A stretch of DNA of 64,000 nt from JAUIJL01 sp965366625. GTDB lineage: Bacteria > Acidobacteriota > Thermoanaerobaculia > Multivoradales > J023. The DNA is taken from contig CBDUGP010000019.1 of NCBI GenBank assembly GCA_965366625.1, forward strand, positions 1 to 64,000, written 5' to 3'. Both the position numbers and the translations under genes were made by a program. The notes below the pieces were generated by a model. It was not told the DNA's origin, searched no databases, and saw nothing but the letters and a program-made list of their open reading frames with translations. Shown piece by piece: positions 7,406 to 15,243 of the stretch; within the stretch, counting starts at the first letter, position 1; every line of letters begins with the position of its first letter.

Positions 7406-8422
7406 CTAGAAGGAGGGTTTGCGCGGGCGAGAGAGTTCCGACCAGTGGTATTGGGATTCCAGCGGAGTGCCGACATCGTTGCCCAGCAGCCAGAACACCG
7501 ACGGCCTGGGATTGAGATAACCCAACAGCCGTTGGCCTTCGGGTGAGCCGACCACATAGAGCAGATGGGCCAGCACCTCGGTATCGATGGCGAGTTCTGA
7601 GACTGCTGCGATTTGGACCACCCCGATACTCGGGACGCCCTTGCGGTGATCCAGGCGGCGATGTGTGCCGTCTTCACGAGCTACCGCTAGGCTGTGGTTG
7701 GTCAACCAGAATTGATCCAAGGGGTCACGGGTTTTTCGATGACCGGGCACCGCGACCAACCAACCCTTGTTGTCCGGTCCACCGCCGATGCTCCGGACCA
7801 CATGGCCGATCTCGACGAATGCGTTGGTTACGCCGTGGCGCAGCAGGGTGTCGATAGCTTTGTCGATGGCGAAGCCTTTTTCGATGCTCGACGTGGCGAG
7901 CTTGCTGCCTTCGGGAATCCGAACCCGGGTCGATGCTCCGCTCTCGACTTCAAGGCGCTCGCATTCGGCCCTTTGCACGGCGCGGCGCAATGCCGACGGG
8001 TCCGGCCCCACGCCGGTCTGATCTCGCAGACGCCAGAGCTGTTCGATCTCGCCGCCCAGCGGGCTGAATGAACCACTGGACCAGAGGCAGTATTGGCGGC
8101 TTCGGGTGAGTAGCTCACCTAGTCGCGGGTCGACGGTGGTCCATTTGCCGGCATTGGCTTCGAGAAACGCCACTCCAAAACCTTCGGCCGCCGATGGGTC
8201 GAGCAGTCGTTGGATCGCATGGATTTCCGTCAGGGCAGCGCGCACCGCGGGGTCGGCTTGGGATGGGTTCATGCCGCGGACTTCGATCTGGGCCTCGGTG
8301 TCGAAAGCTTCCATGGCCATTCTCACCGCGTCTTGGGCAACAGCGGGTCCAGTGGCCGACGACACCAGAAGGGCGATGCCTATCGCGGTCTCGAGAATCG
8401 ACTTTGTGGCAGTTGCTTTCAT
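7406..8422 (-). CDS. ApbE-like (FAD:protein FMN transferase family) exported protein
   Basis: ApbE proteins covalently attach FMN to threonines of exported flavoproteins such as NqrB/RnfG. Seen here: a signal peptide over about residues 1-30 ending in AVAQDA, a central stretch like the family's substrate region (FSPLGGEIEQLW), and EKGFAIDKAID followed by AFVEIG, matching the KGYAVD...ALVNAGGD region. The C-terminal metal-binding motif is usually DxxxT; here it reads DTEVL, so the Thr is not where expected. The family's G-G-D is also altered (EIGHVV). At 338 aa the length is normal. I chose ATG 8422 because it starts the signal peptide; the longer frame to 8686 overlaps the next gene. A catalytically impaired family member is possible. 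Confidence 0.75.
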   Translation of the reverse strand: MKATATKSILETAIGIALLVSSATGPAVAQDAVRMAMEAFDTEAQIEVRGMNPSQADPAVRAALTEIHAIQRLLDPSAAEGFGVAFLEANAGKWTTVDPRLGELLTRSRQYCLWSSGSFSPLGGEIEQLWRLRDQTGVGPDPSALRRAVQRAECERLEVESGASTRVRIPEGSKLATSSIEKGFAIDKAIDTLLRHGVTNAFVEIGHVVRSIGGGPDNKGWLVAVPGHRKTRDPLDQFWLTNHSLAVAREDGTHRRLDHRKGVPSIGVVQIAAVSELAIDTEVLAHLLYVVGSPEGQRLLGYLNPRPSVFWLLGNDVGTPLESQYHWSELSRPRKPSF

Positions 8423-8495
8423 AGGTTGATCATAGCTGAAGGCGGGTTCGGGATCCCTGCCGGCTTTCACGGTGCTGATGTCCCAAGTCAGCCTC

Positions 8496-10337
8496 TCAGA
8501 GGTTGGGCCTGGGAATAATGGTCGAAGACTCCTGGCGGCGGACGCCCGCCGGAGGGCGGAAGGCACCGTTCCCGATGTGCAACATGCACTGATTCCGGCC
8601 GCTCTCCTTGGCTTCGTAGAGTGCTTCGTCGGCCAGTAGCAACAGCTCACTGACGGTCTTGATGTGCAGCTCGGGAAACGAGGCAACCCCTAAGCTCAAG
8701 GTCAGGGGGATATGGCGACCTTCAAATTCGAAGCGCAATAGCTCGACGGCACGGCGAAGCCTTTCCGCCAAGCGAAGGGCGTCGTCGCCGTGGGTTCGCT
8801 CCAAGAGGATGGTGAATTCTTCACCACCGTATCGGCAGCAGAGATCGTTGTCTCGTCGCTGGCTGTCGAGGGTCGCGGCGACCAATTTGAGCGCTTCGTC
8901 ACCGGCTGTGTGGCCGTGGGTGTCGTTGACCTTCTTGAAGAAGTCGATGTCACACATGATGACGGCCATCGGCACGCCGTCCTCAATGCACCTGCGATAG
9001 GCCCTCTGCATACTGCTCTCGAGCACCCGTCGGACGGGAACCCCGGTGAGCGGATCGAGCTTGGCTTCCCGATCCAGCATCGCTCGATGCACCGAACTCG
9101 CCATTTGGGGAACCAGGGTATCCAAGAGGTCCTCGGCACCGGATTCGACCCGACGCGGATCGCACCACAGCCGGAGACGTGCCAACAGCACCTCGCCGTC
9201 GTCGGGATTGGTCCGTACCAACTGCCGCTCCAGCACCCGCCAGTCGGCGCGGCGATGAATGCCGGGCAACATGCCCGGCCGGCTGGGCGGTCGGGGTCGC
9301 CCTTCTACCAGCAGGCCGTCGGGCCCCGCGGCCCAGCTCTGCCAGAAATCGTCTGGGCCACCGGGATTCAGGCTCGCTTCCTCCAGCAGCTCGAATTGAA
9401 ACCACTGGACGGGCAGAATATTGCGGCATTCCACCAGCACTTGCTGGGCAATGTCACCCATTCCCGCGGTCTCCGACAGAATGCGCTCATGGGCTTCGCG
9501 AAGGCGCTCAAAGTGACCCACCCGGTGGTCCGAGAGGCTTCGCAAGACCGCATTGCGGGCGGCTTCCGCAGCCATTAGCGCCACAAGCCCCCAAATCCAG
9601 CGACCCTGGAGCCGCTCGGAGTCGTAGAGCAAAGAGCTGAGCATCCAGCCGATTGCCCAGCCGGCGACGTCTAAGATCAACGGAGGGAGAGCCCTCTTGG
9701 GCACGAAGTCTTTTCTTCGCAGGCGTGCCAGGGCAGCGATCGAGATTGCCGGAATCAATCCGAATAGGAGAGCCGAGGCGACCGCCGAGAGGGCAGCCGG
9801 CAGCCGCGCAGCCTGGGGCATCGACAGCAACGTGCCGACGATCAGGGTGGAAAAGCTGAAGAGGATCGCCCGTTCAAGGGAGGGTAAGAGTCGGCCGAGG
9901 GCGTTCTCGGTCCCGCCGATGCGGGCTGCCAAGGTTTGCAGGACAGCTTCAGCGGTAAGCAAGACAACGCCGGCCACAAGAGCCGCGGGAACCACGCCCG
10001 ATTCTGCCAACACGGCCGGCAAGACCACAGCTCCGAGGCCCAGGGTTGCAGTTTCACCGGCGGTGGAGGCCGCCGGAGCCGTGTGCCCGGCCAGCGGCCT
10101 GTGCAAGGCCGCGACTATGCCGACCGCAATCCAGGCGAGGAGCTGCCAAGGTTCGGCGAGCAGACCTTTAGGCGCCAGCTGCGGCGAAGCCGTGGCGATC
10201 AACAAAATCAGGATCACCAGGGCCGATGGCAGCACGGCGACCACGAGCTGTTCGGCGCCTTTCGCTCTGTCTCGGCGCTCCCCTCCTTGATTCGGGGTAG
10301 TGGTCTCGTGCGAAGATTGGCTCGCGTTATCGAGCAC
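8496..10337 (-). CDS. Membrane-bound diguanylate cyclase (GGDEF)
   Basis: Makes the second messenger cyclic-di-GMP from two GTP. The N-terminal half, about residues 25-265, has some eight hydrophobic segments forming an integral membrane sensor. A soluble region of about 180 residues follows (possibly GAF-like, not certain). The GGDEF domain covers about 440-600, with active-site GGEEF at 504-508 and a product-inhibition site RDND exactly five residues before it. The intact active and inhibitory sites suggest a working, feedback-controlled cyclase. Length is 613 aa. It stands alone; the ApbE-like gene lies 73 bp downstream on the same strand. The signal it senses cannot be told. Confidence 0.93.
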   Translation of the reverse strand: MLDNASQSSHETTTPNQGGERRDRAKGAEQLVVAVLPSALVILILLIATASPQLAPKGLLAEPWQLLAWIAVGIVAALHRPLAGHTAPAASTAGETATLGLGAVVLPAVLAESGVVPAALVAGVVLLTAEAVLQTLAARIGGTENALGRLLPSLERAILFSFSTLIVGTLLSMPQAARLPAALSAVASALLFGLIPAISIAALARLRRKDFVPKRALPPLILDVAGWAIGWMLSSLLYDSERLQGRWIWGLVALMAAEAARNAVLRSLSDHRVGHFERLREAHERILSETAGMGDIAQQVLVECRNILPVQWFQFELLEEASLNPGGPDDFWQSWAAGPDGLLVEGRPRPPSRPGMLPGIHRRADWRVLERQLVRTNPDDGEVLLARLRLWCDPRRVESGAEDLLDTLVPQMASSVHRAMLDREAKLDPLTGVPVRRVLESSMQRAYRRCIEDGVPMAVIMCDIDFFKKVNDTHGHTAGDEALKLVAATLDSQRRDNDLCCRYGGEEFTILLERTHGDDALRLAERLRRAVELLRFEFEGRHIPLTLSLGVASFPELHIKTVSELLLLADEALYEAKESGRNQCMLHIGNGAFRPPAGVRRQESSTIIPRPNL

Positions 10338-10395
10338 GCTTCGTCCCCCTTGGGCTGATTACGCCGTCGTCCGCGCGACCAGCCGTCGCCTACAA

Positions 10396-10424
10396 GTTGA
10401 TGACACCGCAGGTTGATAACACCG
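10396..10424. repeat. 13-bp direct repeat between divergent genes
   Basis: GTTGATGACACCG at 10396-10408 recurs as GTTGATAACACCG at 10412-10424 (12 of 13 identical) in the spacer between the diguanylate cyclase and the DUF2318-like gene. It could be a regulator site or a chance duplication. Confidence 0.45.
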
Positions 10425-10479
10425 TGAAATTGAGCATACCGCCAATCGAAACGTCTGAGAGCTTGCTGCTGACCGCTGA

Positions 10480-10974
10480 ATGATTCAGAATGATAAAGGA
10501 ATGAGACGCTTTCGACCGATCCACGGTCTAATCCTAATCGTGCTGGTCACGGGGCTGATCCTAACAGCCGATTTTGCGCTGTCCGGGGGGCACTCCGCTC
10601 GATATGAGCGTGTATCGCCGGACCGTGAAGGTGTGGTTAGGATCGATGTCTCGGATCTCGAAGCACGGCAAGTACGGTACTACCGCTTCTTGAACGCGGG
10701 AAACCAAGAGGTCAAGTTCTTTGTCGGCCGCGACAATGACGGCACTATCCAGGTGGCTTTTGATGCTTCAGAAACCGACTATAAGCGCAAGCGTGGGTTC
10801 CGCCACGAAGGCGACTGGATGGTAAACAACAAATGCGACACCGCCTCGCGGTTAACCGAGGTCAACACGGGGACGGGCGGCTGTCGCCCGGTACCCCTGA
10901 GCCACCGCCTGAGCAACAATCAATTGGTCTTGAAGGAAGCGGACATCTTGACGGGTTGGCGATTCTTCCGCTGA
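10480..10974 (+). CDS. DUF2318-like membrane-anchored protein lacking CxxC motifs
   Basis: A single N-terminal membrane segment (about residues 15-35) is followed by a soluble domain. This domain resembles the C-terminal part of DUF2318 proteins: VRYYRFLNAG, FDASETDYKRKRGFRHEGDWM, then NKC and GGCRPVPL. In the family as I know it, the first block carries CxxC before the Lys-rich stretch and the second a further Cys pair, thought to bind a metal or cofactor. Here the first pair is replaced by ASETD, and only single Cys remain in NKC and GGC. Length is 164 aa from ATG 10480. ATG 10501 directly follows AAAGGA and may be the start instead. Family assignment is moderate; function is unknown. Confidence 0.6.
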   Translation: MIQNDKGMRRFRPIHGLILIVLVTGLILTADFALSGGHSARYERVSPDREGVVRIDVSDLEARQVRYYRFLNAGNQEVKFFVGRDNDGTIQVAFDASETDYKRKRGFRHEGDWMVNNKCDTASRLTEVNTGTGGCRPVPLSHRLSNNQLVLKEADILTGWRFFR

Positions 10975-11070
10975 CGCCCCCAGCCTCCGCCGGCTTGGTG
11001 GGGGTCGTAGGTTTTGACGGCCCGGAACGGCTGTGCTATACCTTCGGCTTACCCGCGACGAGGTAACCTA

Positions 11071-11565
11071 ATGGCATCTATGGATCTCGTACTGTACGAA
11101 GAAGAAATCCATCAGCTGGAGGAGGTGCTCCAGCGCCTTCGCAACGATTCAAACGCCCGCGCCGTGTTTTTGATCGACAAGAACGGTCAGCAGATGGCCG
11201 CCGATGGTGATGTAGACCAATTCGACACCACGTCGTTGGCCTCACTCACTGCCGGCAATGTCGCTGCCACGGACAGTTTGGCGAAGTTGATCGGAGAGCG
11301 AGAGTTCTCCGTGCTCTTCCACGAGGGAGAGCGGGACCACATCCACATCTCAATAGTCGGCAAGCGGGCCATCCTGCTGGTGATTTTCGACGAGCGCTCG
11401 TCGCTCGGATTAGTGCGACTGAGAGTTAAACGCGCGGCCACCGAATTCGATCAGATTTTCGAAATGATGGCCCAGAAAGCCAGCGCCGGACCGGTTGAAG
11501 GAGCCCAACATACGCCCTTCTCCGAAATCACAGACGACGACATCGACGCCCTTTTCAGCGATTAA
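11071..11565 (+). CDS. mglB: Roadblock/LC7 domain protein, MglB-like GTPase-activating partner
   Basis: In bacteria such as Myxococcus, MglB stimulates GTP hydrolysis by the polarity GTPase MglA. The ~164-aa protein has a Roadblock/LC7 profile: an N-terminal helix (YEEEIHQLEEVLQRL), VFLIDKNGQQMAADGD, a central TSLASLTAGNVAATDSLAKL helix, and the HIHISIVGKRAILLVIFD strands. It ends in an acidic tail. ATG 11071 is preceded by GACGAGGT; the longer frame from 11014 lacks a ribosome site. It is followed 12 bp later by mglA, and that pairing is the strongest evidence for the role. Confidence 0.88.
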   Translation: MASMDLVLYEEEIHQLEEVLQRLRNDSNARAVFLIDKNGQQMAADGDVDQFDTTSLASLTAGNVAATDSLAKLIGEREFSVLFHEGERDHIHISIVGKRAILLVIFDERSSLGLVRLRVKRAATEFDQIFEMMAQKASAGPVEGAQHTPFSEITDDDIDALFSD

Positions 11566-11577
11566 TCGGCACTCGCT

Positions 11578-12162
11578 ATGACGTTCATCAATTACGCGGC
11601 CAAGGAAATCAACTGCAAGATCGTCTACTACGGCCCCGGCCTCGGTGGCAAGACGACGAATTTGCAGTACATCTACAGCAAGACGTCTCCGGATGCCAAG
11701 GGCAAGATGATTTCCTTGGCTACTGAGACCGACCGCACGCTTTTCTTCGATTTCTTGCCCTTGGATTTGGGTACGATCCGGGGTTTCACGACGCGTTTTC
11801 ACCTGTATACCGTACCCGGGCAGGTGTTTTATGACGCCAGCCGAAAATTGATCCTCAAGGGCGCTGACGGAGTCATTTTCGTCGCCGACAGCCAAGAGGA
11901 GCGGATGGAATCGAATATCGAGTCGATCCGCAATTTGGAAACCAACCTGAAACAACATGGTCTCGATCTGAAGTCGCTGCCGTATGCGCTGCAATTCAAT
12001 AAACGAGACCTTCCCAACGCCATGCCGGTCGACGAGCTTTATCGCGTGTTGAACTACAAACGCGAACCGACTTTCGAGGCGGTGGCCCCGCAAGGAAACG
12101 GAGTGTTCGACACTCTGAAATCCGTGGCCAAGCAGATTCTCGTCGAGCTGCGCAAGAGGTGA
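11578..12162 (+). CDS. mglA: MglA-type small Ras-like GTPase
   Basis: A prokaryotic Ras-like GTPase which, in studied species, sets cell polarity and directs motility or other polar machinery. Visible G motifs are the P-loop YGPGLGGKTTN (G1), YTVPGQVFYDASRK in the switch II/G3 region with the MglA-typical TVPGQ in place of DxxG, and NKRDLP (G4) near residue 142. Length is 194 aa, exactly the family's. It sits between mglB and a TPR-like gene in one operon with gaps of 12 and about 8 bases. Motility genes are absent from the window, so the process served is unknown. Confidence 0.95.
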   Translation: MTFINYAAKEINCKIVYYGPGLGGKTTNLQYIYSKTSPDAKGKMISLATETDRTLFFDFLPLDLGTIRGFTTRFHLYTVPGQVFYDASRKLILKGADGVIFVADSQEERMESNIESIRNLETNLKQHGLDLKSLPYALQFNKRDLPNAMPVDELYRVLNYKREPTFEAVAPQGNGVFDTLKSVAKQILVELRKR

Positions 12163-12170
12163 TACTCAGA

Positions 12171-12650
12171 ATGTCCGAGACCGAAACCAGCCTTGAAGAT
12201 TTCGCCCAAGGCATGAAGCTTTTGGGCGAGAAGAATCTCAGCGCTGCTGCTGAGCGTTTTGAAAAAGTTATCGCAGAAACCGACGGGCGCCATTTGAAAG
12301 ATCGTGCCCGGCAATTTCTGGAGATGTGCCGTCATGCTTTGAAGCAAGAAGATAAGGTTGAAGACCTCTTCTTGGCGGCCGTTTTCGAGAAAAACAAAGG
12401 CCGCTTGGACGAAGCGAGAAGCTTGTGTGACCAAGAGGGCTCCGATGACGAAAAGCTCGCCTACCTCAGAGCTTCGATCGAAGCCCTCGCCGGCAACGAG
12501 GAGCAAGCGTTGGAGCACCTCGCCAAGGCCATCAGCCTGGAACCGAGGAATCGGGTTTATGCCTTCCACGACCCAGATTTCGAGACTTTGCGCAGCGCTG
12601 AGGGTTTTACGGCCTTAATCAATCCGCCGAAAGCGGGAGCCGCCTCCTGA
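12171..12650 (+). CDS. TPR-like protein of the mglBA operon
   Basis: A 159-residue acidic, helical protein. Ala- and Leu-rich helix pairs such as AAERFEKVIAE, DEARSLCDQEG and EEQALEHLAKAISLEPRN resemble tetratricopeptide units, ending at about residue 130. There is no signal or membrane segment. The start is ATG 12171, ten bases after GAGGTGA at the mglA end; a GTG at 12159 overlapping the mglA stop is a less likely alternative. Its place as third gene behind mglB and mglA suggests an adaptor or effector of the GTPase. The TPR call rests on pattern only. Confidence 0.75.
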   Translation: MSETETSLEDFAQGMKLLGEKNLSAAAERFEKVIAETDGRHLKDRARQFLEMCRHALKQEDKVEDLFLAAVFEKNKGRLDEARSLCDQEGSDDEKLAYLRASIEALAGNEEQALEHLAKAISLEPRNRVYAFHDPDFETLRSAEGFTALINPPKAGAAS

Positions 12651-12772
12651 CCCCAGCTTCGTCGGACGGGGGATGCTGAAGCATTCACACCTAGCCGAAG
12701 CCGCTGGTTAGACCGGTCGGGTCGGGCCGGACCGCGTAGGCCGTTCATTCATCCCTGGGGCGGTCGATTCCT

Positions 12773-13753
12773 ATGGCAACGCTCACTGGTCAAATCGATC
12801 GCGAGACATCGGTGGTCGTCATTGGTGGCGGCTCCGGCCTGGCGGTGCTGTTGCGTGGCCTGAAGCATTTGGTGGAGCGCGCCGAGCAGCTGACGGCGGT
12901 GGTCACCGTGGCTGACGATGGCGGCTCTTCCGGACGTTTGCGGCGAGAGCTGGGTGTCTTACCGCCCGGAGATATTCGTAATTGCATCGTCGCCTTGGCG
13001 GATGATGAGGCCTTGCTCTCCAGGCTGTTTCAATATCGCTTCCCCAACGGCAAAGGCCTTTCCGGACATTCGTTCGGCAATTTGTTTTTGACCGCCTTGA
13101 CCGGAGTCACCGGCGACTTTTACCAGGCCATCTTGACCGCGGAGCAAATCTTGTCGGTGCGCGGCCGAATCCTTCCCGCGACCCTGCAAGACGTCCGTTT
13201 GAGAGGTGCCGGGCGCTCTGGCCGTGTCTATGAAGGCGAGTCCGCCGTCGGACGCTCAGGTGAGCCGATGGCGTCTCTCCATTTGGAGCCGGCGTCGGCA
13301 CCTGCTTTCTCACCCGCGGTCGACGCCTTGGAAGCCGCCAATCTGATCGTTCTGGGCCCGGGCTCCCTCTACACCTCAGTGCTGCCGAACCTCTTGATTC
13401 CCGGTATTCGCAACGCCGTGCGACGAAGTGGGGCGCGGGTAGTTCTGGTCATGAATCTGATGACCCAACCGGGTGAGACGGACCACTTGTCCGCTGTCGA
13501 TCACCTGTCAGCGGTGCAAGAGCATGTGGATCGAGAGCTGGTCGATGCGGTTTTGGTTGACCGCTCGCGACCGGAGCGAAAGCTGTTGCAGCGATATTCA
13601 GATACGGGCTCCCATTGGATTGAGGTGAATCCGGATATTCTTCGTAGCCTCGGAGTCGAGGTGATCGAAGAAGATTTGCTCTTGGCTAGCCAAGACCTCA
13701 TTCGACACGACCCATTGAAATTGGGGCGAGCCGTTCTCGGGCTGGCCCGTTGA
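12773..13753 (+). CDS. yvcK: YvcK/CofD-like UDP-sugar-binding morphogenesis factor
   Basis: YvcK proteins bind UDP-GlcNAc and are needed for growth on gluconeogenic carbon sources and for normal cell shape in bacteria studied. Visible hallmarks: a Rossmann start VVVIGGGSGLAVLLRGLK, VTVADDGGSSGRLRRELG, PPGDIRNCIVALAD, LSGHSFGNLFL and LGPGSLYTSVLPNLL. Length is 326 aa, normal. It lies directly before glmU and glmS, which make UDP-GlcNAc; this placement supports the UDP-sugar-sensing role over the related CofD phospho-transferase activity. A moderately long spacer of 122 bases precedes it. Confidence 0.92.
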   Translation: MATLTGQIDRETSVVVIGGGSGLAVLLRGLKHLVERAEQLTAVVTVADDGGSSGRLRRELGVLPPGDIRNCIVALADDEALLSRLFQYRFPNGKGLSGHSFGNLFLTALTGVTGDFYQAILTAEQILSVRGRILPATLQDVRLRGAGRSGRVYEGESAVGRSGEPMASLHLEPASAPAFSPAVDALEAANLIVLGPGSLYTSVLPNLLIPGIRNAVRRSGARVVLVMNLMTQPGETDHLSAVDHLSAVQEHVDRELVDAVLVDRSRPERKLLQRYSDTGSHWIEVNPDILRSLGVEVIEEDLLLASQDLIRHDPLKLGRAVLGLAR

Positions 13754-13788
13754 GCCGCTGATCGGCGGTTGACGTCATAGGAGAGCCG

Positions 13789-15228
13789 ATGAGCAATTCC
13801 CCAAAACGGCGCATCGCGGTCGTGCTGGCCGCCGGCAAAGGCACCCGAATGCGATCCAAATACCCCAAACCTCTATTTGAGGTCGCGGGGCAATCGATGC
13901 TGCATTGGGTGCTCGAAGCGGCTCGGGAAGCCGGTTGTGAGCGCTGTTTGGTGGTGGTGGGTCACCAATCCGAACGGCTCAAGGAAGCCTTTGCCGACCA
14001 AGACGACATCGTTTGGGTCTTGCAAGAAGAGCAGCTCGGTACCGGACATGCATTGGCTCAGGCAGAGCCCTTCCTGGCTGGGGGGGGCACCGCGGGCGAG
14101 GACGCAGCCGGCCAAGACGCCATGTTGTTGGTGCTCAACGGCGACGTTCCCGGAGTGCGAGCTTCGACCTTGAGCCGATTGGCGGACGCCGCGGAACAAG
14201 GCTGGGGAGCGATGGCCGCAGCCGAACTCGACGAGCCGGGCCGCCTAGGCCGAGTGCTCGCCGACGGTGAACAATTAGAGCAAATCGTCGAGGCCGCGGA
14301 CGCCGATCCGGAGCAGCTCGAGATTCGTTTGATCAACGCGGGCCTCTACGCCATGCCGGCACCTTCGGTCTTCGATTACCTAAGGCGTTTGTCGACCGAC
14401 AACGCCCAGGGCGAGCTCTATCTCACCGACGCCCTGGGTTTGGCCGCCGCCGCGTCGGAAAGCGGTGGCGTGCGGGTGGTTCGCCTGGAAGACGCTGACG
14501 AGGCCCTGGGCATCAACGATCGCCGTGATTTGGCTCGGGTCCACCGGGTGTTGATCGAACGTCACCTTCAATCGCTGATGGAAAGCGGGGTCACTCTGCT
14601 CGACCCCGCCACCACTTCCATCGAGCCGTCCGTGCGTATCGGCGCCGATACGGTCGTGCATGGCGGAGTGTCCCTTTTTGGCCACACCGAGGTGGGAGAA
14701 GATTGCGTGATCCACCAGGGTTGTTGGGTTCGGGACTCCAAAGTCGCGGATGCGGTGCAGCTGCACCCCTACAGCATCCTCGATCAAGCGGAAGTGGAGA
14801 CCGATTGCAATGTGGGTCCCTTTGCTCGCCTACGCCCGGCATCTCTTTTGCAGACCGGTGCTCGGGTGGGCAATTTCGTAGAAATCAAAAACGCTCGGCT
14901 CGGCAAGAGTTCGAAGGCAAATCATCTCGCCTACGTCGGCGATGCCGACGTCGGTGACGATTCCAATATCGGTGCGGGTGTCGTGACTTGCAACTACGAT
15001 GGGGTCAAGAAGCATCGCACCGAAATTGGGGCCCGTGCTTTCGTCGGCAGCGATACCATGTTGGTGGCCCCGGTACGGGTCGGAGACGAAGCCACCACCG
15101 CCGCCGGATCGGTCATTACGGACAATGTTCCCGACGGCGCCCTAGGCGTCGCCCGGCCCCGCCAGCGGATCGTTGCCGGTTGGGCAGAGCGTAAGAAGGC
15201 CCGCGCCCAAGGCCGCAAATCCGAATAG
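13789..15228 (+). CDS. glmU: Bifunctional GlmU: GlcN-1-P acetyltransferase / UDP-GlcNAc pyrophosphorylase
   Basis: Makes UDP-GlcNAc for peptidoglycan and lipid sugars in two steps in the cytosol. The N-terminal uridyltransferase domain (about 1-240) starts with VVLAAGKGTRMRSKYPKPL. The C-terminal left-handed beta-helix (about 265-455) has hexapeptide-like repeats and includes the acetyltransferase segments RLRPASLL, GNFVEIKNA, NHLAYVGDADVG and NIGAGVVTCNYDG. Length is 479 aa, slightly over the usual ~456. AGGAGAG precedes ATG 13789. It lies 35 bases after yvcK and 15 before glmS, so the three are very likely one operon. Confidence 0.97.
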   Translation: MSNSPKRRIAVVLAAGKGTRMRSKYPKPLFEVAGQSMLHWVLEAAREAGCERCLVVVGHQSERLKEAFADQDDIVWVLQEEQLGTGHALAQAEPFLAGGGTAGEDAAGQDAMLLVLNGDVPGVRASTLSRLADAAEQGWGAMAAAELDEPGRLGRVLADGEQLEQIVEAADADPEQLEIRLINAGLYAMPAPSVFDYLRRLSTDNAQGELYLTDALGLAAAASESGGVRVVRLEDADEALGINDRRDLARVHRVLIERHLQSLMESGVTLLDPATTSIEPSVRIGADTVVHGGVSLFGHTEVGEDCVIHQGCWVRDSKVADAVQLHPYSILDQAEVETDCNVGPFARLRPASLLQTGARVGNFVEIKNARLGKSSKANHLAYVGDADVGDDSNIGAGVVTCNYDGVKKHRTEIGARAFVGSDTMLVAPVRVGDEATTAAGSVITDNVPDGALGVARPRQRIVAGWAERKKARAQGRKSE

Positions 15229-15243
15229 AGCAGGGAGAAGCCA

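Noticed and set aside
15229..15243. glmS ribozyme
   Set aside because: Only 15 bases separate glmU from glmS, far too short for the ~150-base ribozyme; nothing like it is inside the glmU end.
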